Made by a program: the position numbers and the translations under genes | Notes under the pieces: generated by a model | What the model was told of the DNA's origin: nothing | The model's input: only the letters and a program-made list of their open reading frames with translations | Database searches by the model: none | Source: Anaerovibrio lipolyticus LB2005 | Lineage (GTDB): Bacteria > Bacillota > Negativicutes > Selenomonadales > Selenomonadaceae | NCBI RefSeq assembly: GCF_000621545.1 | Contig: NZ_JHYA01000002.1 | Location: forward strand, 225,176 to 289,175 | Direction of reading: 5' to 3' | Length of the DNA: 64,000 nucleotides | Shown here: positions 44,120 to 54,325 of the stretch, one piece after another | Layout: each line of letters opens with the position of its first letter | Numbering within the stretch: the first letter of the stretch is position 1

Positions 44120-45382
44120 ATGAGCTTCGATGATAATGAAAAGCTGACCTGTTCATTCTGTGGAAAGACAGAGGATTTAGTTCGTAAATTGGTGGCAGGT
44201 CCTGGCGTATATATTTGTGATGAGTGTATCGAGCTTTGTCAGGAGATTGTTTCTGAAGAAAATGCTTCTTCTGTTCCCGAGGAACTCAGATCACTGCCTA
44301 AACCCAAGGAAATCAAGGCTATTTTGGATGAATATGTAATCGGTCAGGAAGAGGCCAAGAAAACCTTGGCAGTGGCTGTTTATAATCATTACAAGCGCAT
44401 TAACTCCGGTGAGATTTTTGATGTGGGTGTGGAGTTGCAGAAATCCAATATCCTTATGATTGGTCCTACTGGTAGCGGTAAAACCTTGCTGGCCCAGACT
44501 TTGGCGAAGATTTTGCAGGTTCCTTTTGCTGTTGCTGATGCAACTACTCTCACTGAAGCAGGATATGTGGGTGAGGATGTCGAAAATATCCTCTTAAAGC
44601 TGATACAGGCAGCGGACTTTGATATTGCCAAGGCTGAGCGGGGGATTATCTATATCGATGAGATTGATAAGATTTCCCGTAAGGGCGAGAACGTTTCCAT
44701 CACCCGTGATGTTTCCGGTGAGGGCGTTCAGCAGGCCCTTTTGAAGATTCTTGAAGGAACGGTTGCTTCTGTACCGCCTCAGGGTGGTCGCAAGCATCCA
44801 CATCAGGAGCTTCTGCAGATTGATACCACTAATATTCTCTTTATTTGTGGTGGCGCGTTTGCCGGTATCGAAAAAATAATAAACAAGCGTCGTGGTAACA
44901 AGAACATGGGCTTTGGCGCCAAGGTTACTTCCAAGGAAAAGGGAGAAATCGGCGAGGTTCTGAAGCACATTGTACCTGATGATTTGATGAAGAGTGGACT
45001 TATTCCAGAATTTATCGGCCGTCTTCCAGTGGTGGTTACTTTGGATTCTCTGGATGAGGATGCCCTTATAGAGATTCTTACAAAGCCAAAGAACGCATTG
45101 GTTAAGCAGTTTAAGGCACTTCTTGATTTGGATGATGTAAGTCTTTCCTTTGATGATGATGCATTGCGTTCCATCGCCAAGGAGGCTCTGAAGCGTAAAA
45201 CGGGTGCCCGTGGTCTTCGTTCCATACTTGAAGGAATAATGAAGAACGTCATGTACGAAATTCCATCTCTTGAGGGCGTTACCAAGTGTCAGGTTACCAA
45301 GGCCGTTGTTGAGGATAAGGTTGATCCTATTCTGAGCTACGATAAGACACGGCTTTCTGCTAATAGTGAAGCTTCCGCCTAA
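44120..45382 (+). CDS. clpX: ATP-dependent Clp protease ATPase subunit ClpX
   Basis: A 420-residue AAA+ unfoldase. The N-terminal zinc domain has C-S-F-C and C-D-E-C, and the ATPase core has G-P-T-G-S-G-K-T-L, Walker [10 protein letters not shown], the R-K-G-E-N pore region and the sensor-2 arginine G-A-R-G-L-R-S. Twelve bases after clpP with AAGGAGG upstream. Confidence 0.97.
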   Translation: MSFDDNEKLTCSFCGKTEDLVRKLVAGPGVYICDECIELCQEIVSEENASSVPEELRSLPKPKEIKAILDEYVIGQEEAKKTLAVAVYNHYKRINSGEIFDVGVELQKSNILMIGPTGSGKTLLAQTLAKILQVPFAVADATTLTEAGYVGEDVENILLKLIQAADFDIAKAERGIIYIDEIDKISRKGENVSITRDVSGEGVQQALLKILEGTVASVPPQGGRKHPHQELLQIDTTNILFICGGAFAGIEKIINKRRGNKNMGFGAKVTSKEKGEIGEVLKHIVPDDLMKSGLIPEFIGRLPVVVTLDSLDEDALIEILTKPKNALVKQFKALLDLDDVSLSFDDDALRSIAKEALKRKTGARGLRSILEGIMKNVMYEIPSLEGVTKCQVTKAVVEDKVDPILSYDKTRLSANSEASA

Positions 45383-45394
45383 AGGGTGAGTTAC

Positions 45395-45430
45395 TATAGA
45401 CGTTGCTTGTGCAACGTCTATATTTTTTTA
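45395..45430 (+). terminator. Strong terminator between clpX and lon
   Basis: TATAGACGTTGC and GCAACGTCTATA form a perfect 12-bp stem with a TTGT loop, followed by seven T. It sits 25 bases before the lon start. Confidence 0.92.
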
Positions 45431-45454
45431 GATGTGCACCAGGAGGTGTTTTCT

Positions 45455-47767
45455 TTGAAAAATGAATTGAGAAGATTACCATTGCTGCCACTTAGAGGTA
45501 TGATGGTATTTCCATATATGATGGTTCATCTGGACGCAGGTCGCGAGCAGTCTGTGGCTGCCCTGGAGCAGGCCATGCTTGATGATAAGGTTATAATGCT
45601 GACAGCTCAAAAGGATGCAGATATTGAAAAGCCTGGCTTTGAAGATTTGTACTCTGTGGGTACTGTGGCTGAAATAAAGCATTTGGTGAAGATGCCAGGT
45701 GGTACTGTAAGGGTGCTGGTGGAAGGCCTGTATCGCGCCCAGATAGTGAATTGCTACGATGATGGTGAGTTCATTGATGTAGATGTTCACGAATATGAGG
45801 ATGTAACTGAGCAGAGCCTTGAAATGGAGGCTTTGGTTCGTGTGGTTGTTCATGAATTCGAGCAGTGGGTAAAGACTTCCCGTAAGATTCCTGCTGATGC
45901 CATAGTTTCTGTTTCCATTATTTCTGATGCTGGCCGTCTGGCAGATATGATTGCAGGTCATTTGAATCTGAAGCTGGAGGAGCGTCAGGAGCTCTTGGAG
46001 TGCATTGATATAAAGACCCGTTTAGAGCGTCTTTATGGTGTGCTGAAGCGTGAGCGGGAAATTCTGGATATTGAGAAGAAGGTTAGCGGTCGCGTCCGCA
46101 AGCAGATTGAAAAGGTTCAAAAGGAATATTATCTTCGCGAGAAGGTTAAGGCTATTCACAATGAGCTGGGGGACAAGGACGGCGTTCAGGGGGATATTGA
46201 AGGCTACCGCAAGCGTATGCGGGCCGAGAAGTATCCAGAGGACGTGGTAAAGACTGTAAACAAGGAAATTACCCGTCTGGAGCGTGCTGGAAACATGTCC
46301 CAGGAGGCCAGTGTTATTACAACTTACATTGAGACCCTGCTGGATATGCCGTGGAATAAAACCACTGAGGATAACAAGGACATCAAAAAAGCCGCAGAGG
46401 TTCTGGACAAAGATCACTATGGCCTTGAGAAGGTAAAGGAGCGTATTCTGGAGTATTTGGCTGTACGACAGCTTACCTCCGGGCAGAATGCGCCTATTAT
46501 GTGTCTTGTGGGACCTCCAGGTGTTGGTAAAACATCTCTGGCCAGCTCTGTTGCCCGGGCTCTTGGCCGAAAATTTGTAAGAGCATCTTTGGGTGGCGTT
46601 CGTGATGAGGCTGAAATCAGAGGTCATCGCCGCACTTATGTGGGGGCTATGCCGGGACGTATTTTGGCTGCCCTGAAAAAGAGCGGCACCAAAAATCCGG
46701 TATTCCTTTTGGATGAGGTTGACAAGATGGCGGCTGATTACAAGGGCGATCCTACTTCAGCTCTGCTGGAGGTTCTTGATCCTGCCCAGAACAATACATT
46801 CAGCGACCACTATGTGGAGCTGCCGTTTGATTTGTCTCAGGTTCTGTGGATTGTCACTGCCAATAATCTTGCTGAAATCCCTGGTCCTCTCCGTGACCGT
46901 ATGGAAATTATTACTCTTTCCTCCTACACCGAGCAGGAGAAGCTGGAGATAGCTAAACGCTATCTGGTGCCTAGACAGCATGTGGCCAACGGACTTACCT
47001 CCAAGAATCTGCGTATTGGTGCTGGTGTGATTCAGCGTCTTATAACGGATTATACCCGTGAGGCCGGAGTCCGTGAGCTGGAAAGAGTTATTGGCCAGCT
47101 TTGTCGTAAGGTGGCCAAGAAGCTGGTGGAGGGTGAAGTTGACTCCGTAAAGGTGAACACAAAGAACTTGGTGGATATTTTGGGTAAGATTAAGTATCAT
47201 CACACCAAGGAGAAGCATAAGCCAGAGGTTGGCCTGTGCATTGGTATGGCCTGGACCCAGGTGGGGGGAGATATTCTTCCTACAGAGGTTAATGTATTCC
47301 CTGGCAAGGGTCACCTTATTTTGACTGGTAAGCTGGGAGACGTAATGAAGGAATCTGCCCAGGCAGCCCTGTCATACATCCGCAGCCGTCAGAAGAAGCT
47401 GAAGCTGTCTCCTAAGTTCTATGAGGAGAATGACATACATATCCATTTCCCGGAGGGTGCAGTGCCAAAGGATGGTCCTTCTGCTGGTATTACTATGGCT
47501 ACAGCTATGGTTTCCGCTCTCACTGGCAGAAAGGTGCGCAGTGATGTGGCCATGACAGGTGAGATTACTATCCGTGGTCGCGTATTGGCTATTGGCGGCT
47601 TGAAGGAAAAGGTGTTGGCAGCATATCGCGAGGGTATAAAGACCATTATCCTTCCTGAGGATAATCGCCGTGATATTGAGGAAATCCCTGAGAATGTCCG
47701 TGAGAAGCTGGAGTTTATACCAGTTGATCATGTGGACAAGGTACTGGAAAATGCCCTTTTGAAGTGA
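45455..47767 (+). CDS. lon: ATP-dependent protease Lon (LonA)
   Basis: A 770-residue protease with N-terminal substrate-binding domain ([13 protein letters not shown]), AAA+ domain (Walker [10 protein letters not shown] at about 344-352) and the C-terminal serine-lysine protease with catalytic serine in P-K-D-G-P-S-A-G (S676) and the partner lysine about 43 residues later. The start is TTG 45455 with AGGAGGTG at 45441-45448; the longer frame to 45386 runs through the terminator hairpin and is not used. Confidence 0.97.
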   Translation: MKNELRRLPLLPLRGMMVFPYMMVHLDAGREQSVAALEQAMLDDKVIMLTAQKDADIEKPGFEDLYSVGTVAEIKHLVKMPGGTVRVLVEGLYRAQIVNCYDDGEFIDVDVHEYEDVTEQSLEMEALVRVVVHEFEQWVKTSRKIPADAIVSVSIISDAGRLADMIAGHLNLKLEERQELLECIDIKTRLERLYGVLKREREILDIEKKVSGRVRKQIEKVQKEYYLREKVKAIHNELGDKDGVQGDIEGYRKRMRAEKYPEDVVKTVNKEITRLERAGNMSQEASVITTYIETLLDMPWNKTTEDNKDIKKAAEVLDKDHYGLEKVKERILEYLAVRQLTSGQNAPIMCLVGPPGVGKTSLASSVARALGRKFVRASLGGVRDEAEIRGHRRTYVGAMPGRILAALKKSGTKNPVFLLDEVDKMAADYKGDPTSALLEVLDPAQNNTFSDHYVELPFDLSQVLWIVTANNLAEIPGPLRDRMEIITLSSYTEQEKLEIAKRYLVPRQHVANGLTSKNLRIGAGVIQRLITDYTREAGVRELERVIGQLCRKVAKKLVEGEVDSVKVNTKNLVDILGKIKYHHTKEKHKPEVGLCIGMAWTQVGGDILPTEVNVFPGKGHLILTGKLGDVMKESAQAALSYIRSRQKKLKLSPKFYEENDIHIHFPEGAVPKDGPSAGITMATAMVSALTGRKVRSDVAMTGEITIRGRVLAIGGLKEKVLAAYREGIKTIILPEDNRRDIEEIPENVREKLEFIPVDHVDKVLENALLK

Positions 47768-47774
47768 GGTAGCT

Positions 47775-48416
47775 ATGGCAGAAAAGGTTATTATTACCCA
47801 AGGCAAATATCTGGCCTCAGCAGTGAAGCCGGAGCAGTATCCTGAGATTCACCGCAAGGAAATCGTGTTTATTGGCCGTTCCAATGTGGGGAAGTCTTCT
47901 CTGATTAATTCTCTCACCAGAGTTAATCAGCTGGCAAGGGTTTCCAGTCAGCCGGGCAAGACACAGACCATAAACTTCTATGAAATAGGTGCCAAGATTG
48001 ATGATAATTCGGAGCGCAAGGACTTTTATCTGGTAGATTTGCCAGGATATGGCTATGCCAAAACCGGTGCCCAGCGCCGTAAGATATGGAGCAAGTTCAT
48101 TAATGAGTACCTTTTGGGCTCTGAGGATTTGCAGTTTGTGTGCCAGCTTATTGACAGTCGCCATGAGCCTATGGCTTCTGATTTGGAAATGTTCCGCTGG
48201 TTGGTGGAGCACAATTTGCCGGTTTTGGTGATTGCCACCAAGGTGGATAAGCTCAGTAAAAATGCTGTGGCGAAAAACATCTCCCAGATTAAACGTTCAT
48301 TGGGGGTGCCTGAGCTGGATGTGCTTCCTTATTCATCTGTAAAGAATGTGGGCCGTGAAGAGCTGTTGAATGTTATTGCGGACTGCCTATTGGAAAATGA
48401 TGAGGTAAATGAGTAA
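47775..48416 (+). CDS. engB: Ribosome-biogenesis GTP-binding protein EngB (YsxC)
   Basis: A 213-residue small GTPase for 50S assembly. G1 is G-R-S-N-V-G-K-S-S-L (residues about 32-41), G3 reads D-L-P-G-Y-G and G4 reads T-K-V-D-K. It follows lon after seven bases, as in many Firmicutes. Confidence 0.96.
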   Translation: MAEKVIITQGKYLASAVKPEQYPEIHRKEIVFIGRSNVGKSSLINSLTRVNQLARVSSQPGKTQTINFYEIGAKIDDNSERKDFYLVDLPGYGYAKTGAQRRKIWSKFINEYLLGSEDLQFVCQLIDSRHEPMASDLEMFRWLVEHNLPVLVIATKVDKLSKNAVAKNISQIKRSLGVPELDVLPYSSVKNVGREELLNVIADCLLENDEVNE

Positions 48417-48478
48417 GAAAAAGTGAATAGGCTTCACATTTTCTTGACTGTTAAACATAGTATTTGATAGAATAATAA

Positions 48479-48515
48479 AGGCTCCTTTGCTTGAGGGCAA
48501 AGGAGCTTTTTAGTT
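48479..48515 (+). terminator. Terminator after engB
   Basis: GGCTCCTTTGC and GCAAAGGAGC around TTGAGG, followed by TTTTTAG. Confidence 0.85.
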
Positions 48516-48537
48516 TTTGGGTGTATAAGGAGAGAAT

Positions 48538-48993
48538 ATGGAGCTAACAGCATTTGATAAACAGCTTCTGAATATATTGCAGGGCGGTGTGCAGTTTGTA
48601 CCCAAGCCCTATGAGGCCATGGCAAGGCAGCTGGGGGTATCTGAGGATAGAGTCATTTCCAGACTGCAGGAGCTGAAAAAAGATGGTTTTATCCGTAAGG
48701 TGGGAGCTTTCTTCAATTCCGATAAGCTGGGCTATAGCGGTACTTTGGTGGCGGCAAAAATTGAACCTGATTATGTTGAGGATGTGGCGACCAAAATAAA
48801 TGAATATCCTGAGATAACTCATAATTATCAACGAAGCTGCGGCTATGTACTGTGGTTTACTGCCATTACCAACAATGATGAGCGTCGAAATCAGATTTTG
48901 TCGGAAATTCGGGCATTGCCAGGGGTAATTTCCCTTCTGGACTTGTATTCTCAGAAGAAATACAAGATAAATGTGCAGTTTAAATTGAAGTGA
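48538..48993 (+). CDS. ahbA: Siroheme decarboxylase subunit AhbA
   Basis: A 151-residue AsnC/Lrp-like protein that with AhbB removes acetate groups from sirohaem (12,18-decarboxylation) on the alternative haem pathway. It has a winged helix (G-V-S-E-D-R-V-I-S-R-L-Q-E-L-K-K-D-G-F-I-R-K) but continues with the heterodimer's V-G-A-F-F-N segment and I-T-H-N-Y-Q-R. It overlaps ahbB's upstream GTG and is cotranslated with it. Distinguishing it from a true Lrp regulator rests on the paired ahbB gene and these motifs. Confidence 0.85.
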   Translation: MELTAFDKQLLNILQGGVQFVPKPYEAMARQLGVSEDRVISRLQELKKDGFIRKVGAFFNSDKLGYSGTLVAAKIEPDYVEDVATKINEYPEITHNYQRSCGYVLWFTAITNNDERRNQILSEIRALPGVISLLDLYSQKKYKINVQFKLK

Positions 48994-49001
48994 GGCCGGT
49001 T

Positions 49002-49475
49002 ATGAATTTTACGGAAACGGACAAGAAGATAATACGGGCGTTACAGAGTGACTTTCCCATTTGCTCTGAGCCCTATAAAGTAATAGCTGAGGACATTGGT
49101 ATTTCTCAGGAGGAGCTATTGCAGCGCCTGGAGGATATGAAAAAAGAGGGTATCCTTAGAAAAATGGGGGCTGTGCTCCGCCATGTGGAGGTGGGGTTTA
49201 AAGCCAACGCCTTGGTGGTGTGGGTTGTACCTCCTGAAAAAATGGATGAGGTGGCGGCCAAAATGTGTGCCCATAGTGAGGTTACCCATTGCTATGACCG
49301 TAATACCGCACCGGACTGGCCATATAACTTCTATACCATGATTCACATGGACAGCAAGGAAAGCTGCATTGAGTTTGCCAGAGAGCTGTCCAAGGAGACA
49401 GGCATAGATCAGTATGAGCTTCAGTTTACGGAGCGGGAATGGAAGAAAACCAGTATGCAATACTTTATGGAGTAA
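49002..49475 (+). CDS. ahbB: Siroheme decarboxylase subunit AhbB
   Basis: A 157-residue partner of AhbA. The segment K-M-G-A-V-L-R-H-x-x-x-G-F-x-x-N-A-L-V-V-W, V-T-H-C-Y-D-R and P-D-W-P-Y-N-F-Y-T-M-I-H is characteristic of sirohaem decarboxylase beta subunits; the histidines bind or act on sirohaem. ATG 49002 has GAGG at 48992-48995. Later enzymes AhbC and AhbD are not in the window. Confidence 0.87.
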   Translation: MNFTETDKKIIRALQSDFPICSEPYKVIAEDIGISQEELLQRLEDMKKEGILRKMGAVLRHVEVGFKANALVVWVVPPEKMDEVAAKMCAHSEVTHCYDRNTAPDWPYNFYTMIHMDSKESCIEFARELSKETGIDQYELQFTEREWKKTSMQYFME

Positions 49476-49478
49476 ACA

Positions 49479-49522
49479 AAAGGTGTAAAGTCAGTACACA
49501 AAACTGGCCTTACACCTATTTT
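49479..49522 (+). terminator. Terminator after ahbB
   Basis: AGGTGTAAAGTCAGT pairs with ACTGGCCTTACACCT, followed by ATTTTTATTG. Confidence 0.85.
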
Positions 49523-49586
49523 TATTGTATAATTGTAAAGTAATTGTGTTTACTTGAATGATTTATATGTGAAATGGGGTATTGGA

Positions 49587-50780
49587 ATGATTTCTGAAAA
49601 GAGCTATGTGCTGGGCACCAAGAAGTCCACTATCAGAACGATTTTTGAATTTGGTCGCAAGCGGGCGGCAGAGGTCGGTGAGGAAAATGTCTTCGATTTT
49701 TCCATTGGCAATCCGAATGTTCCTGCTCCTGACAAGGTGAAGGAAGCCATTATAGATATTCTTAACGAGGTGGATTCTGTGGCTCTACACGGCTATACTG
49801 TGGCCCCAGGTGATCCCCAGGTAAGAGAAACAATCGCTAAAAGTATAAATCGTCGTTTTGGTAGCAGCTTTACCGGAAAGAATCTCTTTATGACTGCCGG
49901 TGCAGCTGCGGCTATCACAATTTGCTTTAAGGCACTGACTGAGGATGACGTAAAAAATGAGTTTATCACCTTTGCCCCATATTTCCCTGAGTACAAATGC
50001 TTTGTGGAGGCAATGGGCTCTGAGCTGAAGGTGGTGCCTGCCAATACTGCGGATTTCCAGATTCAGTTTGACAAATTTAAGGAGATGCTTACCCCAGATA
50101 CCAAGGCGGTAATAGTTAATTCGCCTAATAACCCAAGTGGCGTGGTATATTCTGAGGATACAATAAAGAAGCTGGCTGAGATTCTCAACGAGAAGGAAAA
50201 GGAATATGGTCACCCTATATTTATTATTTCTGATGAGCCATATCGTGAGCTGGTTTATGGCGGTATTACGGTGCCATATATTCCAAAATACTATAAGAAT
50301 ACTTTGGTATGCTACTCCTGGAGTAAGTCTCTGTCCTTGCCAGGAGAGCGTATTGGCTACATAGTGGTGCCTGATGAGGTGGCGGATTTTGAAAGGGTTT
50401 ACGGCGGCATAGCTGGAGCTGCCAGAGTTTTGACCCATGTAAATGCCTCATCACTGTTTCAGCGGGTGGTGGCCCGTTGTGTGGATGAGCCATCAAATAT
50501 TGCCGCTTATGAGAGAAACGGAAATCTCCTCTATAATGGACTTGTTGAGGCGGGCTTTACTTGTCAGAAGCCTCAGGGGGCGTTCTATCTTTTCCCGAAG
50601 GCTTTGGAGGATGATGATTATGCCTTCTGCGAGCGGGCCAAGAAATACGATTTGTTATTGGTTCCTGGCTCTGATTTTGGTTGTCCGGGCTATTTCCGGG
50701 CTGCGTACTGCATAAAGCAGGAAACAATCGAAAAATCAATCCCTGCTTTTAAAAAGCTGGCAGCAGAATATGGCAAGTAA
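49587..50780 (+). CDS. Pyridoxal-phosphate aminotransferase, class I/II
   Basis: A 397-residue aspartate-aminotransferase-fold enzyme. Landmarks are the N-terminal F-S-I-G-N-P-N, the substrate-binding N-S-P-N-N-P-S-G, the D-E-P-Y-R-E-L-V segment and the PLP lysine in S-W-S-K-S-L-S-L-P-G-E-R. The amino acid substrate is not predicted. ATG 49587 is chosen for its position after GGGGTATTGGA. It stands alone after ahbAB. Confidence 0.9.
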   Translation: MISEKSYVLGTKKSTIRTIFEFGRKRAAEVGEENVFDFSIGNPNVPAPDKVKEAIIDILNEVDSVALHGYTVAPGDPQVRETIAKSINRRFGSSFTGKNLFMTAGAAAAITICFKALTEDDVKNEFITFAPYFPEYKCFVEAMGSELKVVPANTADFQIQFDKFKEMLTPDTKAVIVNSPNNPSGVVYSEDTIKKLAEILNEKEKEYGHPIFIISDEPYRELVYGGITVPYIPKYYKNTLVCYSWSKSLSLPGERIGYIVVPDEVADFERVYGGIAGAARVLTHVNASSLFQRVVARCVDEPSNIAAYERNGNLLYNGLVEAGFTCQKPQGAFYLFPKALEDDDYAFCERAKKYDLLLVPGSDFGCPGYFRAAYCIKQETIEKSIPAFKKLAAEYGK

Positions 50781-50889
50781 ATTCACGGATTTATGTTTTT
50801 GATTCTTAATGACGATAAGCTGGTATAGGATTTAAGTAAGCTAAGGAAGGCACCGGATATTGCATAAGATGCAAAAGGAAGGTGAGCTC

Positions 50890-51309
50890 ATGTCGTTAAG
50901 AACCAGTAACACCACTAATGTGGAGGGGGTTAAGGCTGCGTCGGAAGCGTCGAAAAAGACAGTCAGTACCCCGGAGGAATTCCAATCAATTTTATGCGAA
51001 AAGATTGGTTCCATTCAGGATACTCTTGAGGAAATGAGGGCCCAAAGGGAAGCAATCAATACAGTAAAGGCTGAAGGTATGGTTACCGAAGTGGTCCGCC
51101 GCTACATGCCTGATGGCAGTATCATGATTACCCAATATGTAGGCAGTAAGATTAAGGAGCGTTATAGGAAACCACCTCATTTGGAGCTGGTGCCGGATAC
51201 AAATTCTCCTGTTCCCAAGTCGGAGGATGGCAGGTCTCTTACAGCCCAGCAAAATATGGTAATGAAGCCAAAGTATAGCTTGGCGGAAGACCTGTTTAAT
51301 ATGTTATAA
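50890..51309 (+). CDS. Protein of unknown function, 139 residues
   Basis: No family recognised. The protein has no signal peptide or membrane segment. Residues about 24-60 look helical and charged (T-P-E-E-F-Q-S, D-T-L-E-E-M-R-A-Q-R-E-A-I-N). A conserved-looking beta stretch (G-S-I-M-I-T-Q-Y-V-G-S-K-I-K-E-R) follows, with a Pro-rich tail. The ATG 50890 has AAGGAAGGTGAG at 50876-50886. A clean terminator follows, so it is a genuine single transcription unit. Confidence 0.65.
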   Translation: MSLRTSNTTNVEGVKAASEASKKTVSTPEEFQSILCEKIGSIQDTLEEMRAQREAINTVKAEGMVTEVVRRYMPDGSIMITQYVGSKIKERYRKPPHLELVPDTNSPVPKSEDGRSLTAQQNMVMKPKYSLAEDLFNML

Positions 51310-51315
51310 AAATTA

Positions 51316-51354
51316 ATGGCTAACGTAAAAATACGTTAGCCATTATGTTTTTTT
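51316..51354 (+). terminator. Terminator after the 139-residue protein gene
   Basis: ATGGCTAACGTA and TACGTTAGCCAT form a perfect 12-bp stem with loop AAAA, followed by TATG and seven T. Confidence 0.92.
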
Positions 51355-51399
51355 AAAAAAAATCAAAAATAATGCAGGATTTATAGCTATTACATAGAA

Positions 51400-51505
51400 T
51401 AAAGGACAGTGAAGGTTGAAGTGGGAAAAGAGTCGGTTCACCTTCATGCTAGTGCAGGGGAGATTTATGTGGATATAAAGCTTTCCTGCACCTATTTTGG
51501 GTAGA
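51400..51505 (+). other. Structured leader before the DJ-1/PfpI gene
   Basis: Two hairpins follow each other: GAAGGTTGAA (about 51410) with TTCACCTTC (about 51440), and GTGCAGG (51454-51460) with CCTGCAC (about 51485-51491). The second is followed by CTATTTT, a weak T-run. This does not match any riboswitch class I know. It could be an unknown regulatory RNA or only a weak attenuator. Confidence 0.45.
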
Positions 51506-51525
51506 GAAAGAGAGGTAATCCGGAA

Positions 51526-52086
51526 ATGAAGAAAGTGCTTATGCTGGCTGGGGATTTTGCCGAGGATTATGAGGTAATGGTTCCGTTTCAGGCGCTAGGT
51601 GTAGCAGGGGTTCAGGTTGATGTGGTTTGCCCAGGCAAGAAGAGTGGTGAAGCTATCAAAACAGCTATTCATGACTTTGAAGGCGATCAGACCTATTCTG
51701 AGAAGCCAGGTCATCTGTTTATTCTGAACGCCACCTTTGATGACGTCTCCGCTGAGGATTATGATGGTCTGTATCTGACTGGTGGACGGGCACCGGAATA
51801 TATCCGTTTGGACCCAAAGGTAATCAGTATTACCAAGTATTTTATGAATAACAATAAACCAGTGGCAGCTATTTGCCATGGGATTCAGGTACTCACCGCC
51901 GCTGATGTGGTGAAGGGGCGTACTTTGACAGCTTATCCTGCTGTAGGTCCTGATGTGACCATGGCTGGTGGAAATTTCCAAAATGTTGATGTAGACAAAG
52001 CAGTTGTTGATGGCAATCTGGTAACTTCTCCTGCATGGCCTGGAAATACAGCAATTTGCAAGGAGTTCTTAAAGATATTGGGATAA
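51526..52086 (+). CDS. DJ-1/PfpI family protein
   Basis: A 186-residue class-I glutamine-amidotransferase-like protein. The nucleophile cysteine is C117 in A-A-I-C-H-G, and G-D-F-A-E-D-Y-E near the start contributes the family's catalytic acidic residue. Members are chaperones, deglycases or proteases; activity of this one is not predictable. An AGAGAGG site precedes the ATG. Confidence 0.9.
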   Translation: MKKVLMLAGDFAEDYEVMVPFQALGVAGVQVDVVCPGKKSGEAIKTAIHDFEGDQTYSEKPGHLFILNATFDDVSAEDYDGLYLTGGRAPEYIRLDPKVISITKYFMNNNKPVAAICHGIQVLTAADVVKGRTLTAYPAVGPDVTMAGGNFQNVDVDKAVVDGNLVTSPAWPGNTAICKEFLKILG

Positions 52087-52107
52087 ATATCTGATGGCGT
52101 TTATTGG

Positions 52108-52147
52108 GGCCAGTGACTATATAAACATGATAGTTGCTGGCCTTTTT
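52108..52147 (+). terminator. Terminator after the DJ-1/PfpI gene
   Basis: GGCCAGTGACTAT pairs with ATAGTTGCTGGCC, followed by five T. Confidence 0.88.
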
Positions 52148-52218
52148 GGTATATGAATATTCTTGATGGTAAGAAATTAGACTTTTTCTATTGGAACAAC
52201 TAAAAAATACATAAAGAT

Positions 52219-52247
52219 TTGAAAAAAATACACTATTTTGGTATAAT
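52219..52247 (+). promoter_or_regulatory. Promoter of the four-helix-bundle chemoreceptor gene
   Basis: TTGAAA at 52219-52224, 17-base spacer, TATAAT at 52242-52247. The transcript should begin near 52254. Confidence 0.75.
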
Positions 52248-52253
52248 AATTCC

Positions 52254-52443
52254 GCAAAAAAATATATGTTAAAATAACTAAATGGCTTGAAAAAATGATG
52301 GTTTTGTCTGTGGAAGGGCGCCACATTGCTTTCCAGGTCAGTTAAAGTGCTGATTAGGGACTGGATGTCTGCTTTATGTGGATACCTGGTCCCTTTGTGT
52401 GTTATAGGGGCGTTAATAAAAATTTACTAGGAGGAATAAAAAT
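52254..52443 (+). other. Long structured 5' leader of the chemoreceptor gene
   Basis: About 190 bases of transcript precede the start codon. Two hairpins can be drawn: TGGAAGGGC with GCTTTCCA at about 52311-52335, and AGGGACTGG with CCTGGTCCCT (52357-52395), followed by TTGTGTGTT. The GGAGG ribosome-binding site lies at 52431. I see no match to a known riboswitch class. Confidence 0.5.
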
Positions 52444-54159
52444 ATGCTGTTTAACAACATTAAGGTGGCTGGAAAGCTATTGATGATAGTAGCAGTAGCC
52501 GCAGTGGCTATGCTGGTAATCAGTTTTTCTGGCTATCGGGCACTGAATAGTGCTGATGAGGGTATGCAGAGTATGTACCAAAAGGAAATGCAGGGGGTAC
52601 AGCATTTGGGCACTGCTGTTGAGTACAGCCGTGTTATGATGGTAAAGACCCTGCAGATTATCACTGCACAGGATGTTTCCCAGGATCGTTTGAACACCTG
52701 GAAGAAGCAACAGCAGGATGGCGTTAATAGCGTTGAAAAGGCTTTGGCTGAGTATAGAGATGCTGTGAAGGGAACCCCAGCGGAGGATACTGCTGAAATT
52801 GATAAGCAGTGGGCCAACTACAAGAAGGTTATGGGCCATGCGATTGATTTAGCTTCCCAGGGTAAAGGCAAAGAAGCGATGGAGTATTATGAATCCGCTG
52901 GTTCTCCAGCTACCCGTGGCTTGCGTGATGCCTTGCACGGAATGCAGGACGTTGTTAATGCTCAAGCTGAGGCCGCAGCCCAGGCAAATAGCGATAACAA
53001 CAGTAGTGCTGCTATGATGATTATTGTAGTTACTATTGTAGCTATAGCTATTCAGGGGATATTTAGTGTATTTACTGCCAACAATATCACCAGTGCACTT
53101 TCTGCAATGGTTCATATCTGCGAAAAGCTTCGTGATGGTGATTTTCGTGGTTCATCTCACGCTATGGACCGCGGAGATGAATTCGGACATCTTTCCAAGG
53201 TTTTGTCTGAGATGCAACACAATATGGCTTCTTACATGAAGGGCGTATATAAGGCGATTCAGGATATTAATGATTCCTCCGGAAACTTGAAGGAGGCTTC
53301 CATGCAGTCCGCTCAGGCATCTGTACAGTCTGCTGAGGCTGTAGGTGATGCAGCTCATCTGGTTATGGATCAGGAGAATATGCTGAAGGATAGTCAGGAG
53401 TTGCTTACTAAGGTTAATGACTCCATTCAGGCAATGCGTGGTCATGCCAACGAGGTTTCTAATAACTCAATGACTGCTGCCGGTGAAGCAGCCCAAGGAA
53501 ATAAGGCTCTGGAAAAATCTGTTCGTGAAATTCGTGATGTTGAGTCTACCGTAAGCAGTACCGCTGAGATGGTAACCCGCCTTGGTAGTCGTTCCGAGGA
53601 AATTGGTGCCATCGTTGATACTATTTCCCAGATTGCCAGCCAGACAAATCTATTGGCATTGAATGCTGCCATTGAGGCAGCCCGTGCCGGTGAGCAGGGA
53701 CGTGGATTCTCTGTAGTAGCCGAAGAGGTTCGTAAGCTGGCAGAGCAGTCCGAGGAGGCAGCTCATAAGATTGCCGATTTGATTAATGCAATGCAAAAGG
53801 ATACTGCAGAGGCTGTTGATTCCATGAATCAGGGGTGTGAGGCAGTTGTTAATGGTGCTAAGTCCGTTGAGGAGCTCCAGTCTGTATTTGAACGCATTCA
53901 TGAATTGGTTCAGGATGGTGCTGAGAAAACCAAGGCTATGGATGCAGCTATTGTTCAGGTAAATGAGGATGCTCAGAACATTTCCAAGTCTGTAGTGGAA
54001 ATTAATTCTAAGGGGCGTGAGGTATCTTCCCGTATGGAATCTGTTTCTGCTGCAACAGAGGAGCAGTCAGCTTCTTCCGAGGAAATTGCTTCAGCCAGTG
54101 AATCCTTGTCTGTTATGGCAACTGAGCAGAAGCAGGCTCTTAGTCAGTTTAAATTCTAA
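52444..54159 (+). CDS. Methyl-accepting chemotaxis protein with four-helix-bundle sensor
   Basis: A 571-residue receptor: transmembrane helix at about 11-31, a periplasmic helical-bundle sensor of about 150 residues (Y-R-A-L-N-S-A-D), a second helix at about 190-212, HAMP, and a signalling domain with tip [19 protein letters not shown]. It is closer to 4HB/TarH-type receptors than to dCache ones. It has its own promoter and a long leader. Confidence 0.9.
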   Translation: MLFNNIKVAGKLLMIVAVAAVAMLVISFSGYRALNSADEGMQSMYQKEMQGVQHLGTAVEYSRVMMVKTLQIITAQDVSQDRLNTWKKQQQDGVNSVEKALAEYRDAVKGTPAEDTAEIDKQWANYKKVMGHAIDLASQGKGKEAMEYYESAGSPATRGLRDALHGMQDVVNAQAEAAAQANSDNNSSAAMMIIVVTIVAIAIQGIFSVFTANNITSALSAMVHICEKLRDGDFRGSSHAMDRGDEFGHLSKVLSEMQHNMASYMKGVYKAIQDINDSSGNLKEASMQSAQASVQSAEAVGDAAHLVMDQENMLKDSQELLTKVNDSIQAMRGHANEVSNNSMTAAGEAAQGNKALEKSVREIRDVESTVSSTAEMVTRLGSRSEEIGAIVDTISQIASQTNLLALNAAIEAARAGEQGRGFSVVAEEVRKLAEQSEEAAHKIADLINAMQKDTAEAVDSMNQGCEAVVNGAKSVEELQSVFERIHELVQDGAEKTKAMDAAIVQVNEDAQNISKSVVEINSKGREVSSRMESVSAATEEQSASSEEIASASESLSVMATEQKQALSQFKF

Positions 54160-54190
54160 TTGGCTTGCCTTCGTGGATATATAAATATTC

Positions 54191-54225
54191 AGGTCCGTTT
54201 GACAAAAGTCATGCGGACCTTTTCT
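54191..54225 (+). terminator. Terminator after the chemoreceptor gene
   Basis: AGGTCCG and CGGACCT around a 16-base loop, followed by TTTCTT. Confidence 0.75.
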
Positions 54226-54325
54226 TATGGGGTTAATGGTTTGCCTCGAAATCATAAAGGTAGTAAAATTACCTTTGTAAACGATATAAAGAAACAATAC
54301 AATGGGAAGGTTGGTTCATAGTTCA

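Noticed and set aside
45386..45454. Upstream extension of lon
   Set aside because: It covers the terminator hairpin; TTG 45455 has AGGAGGTG.
54302..54325. Earlier ATG for rdgB
   Set aside because: Kept as a possible alternative, but the family N-terminus begins at 54326.
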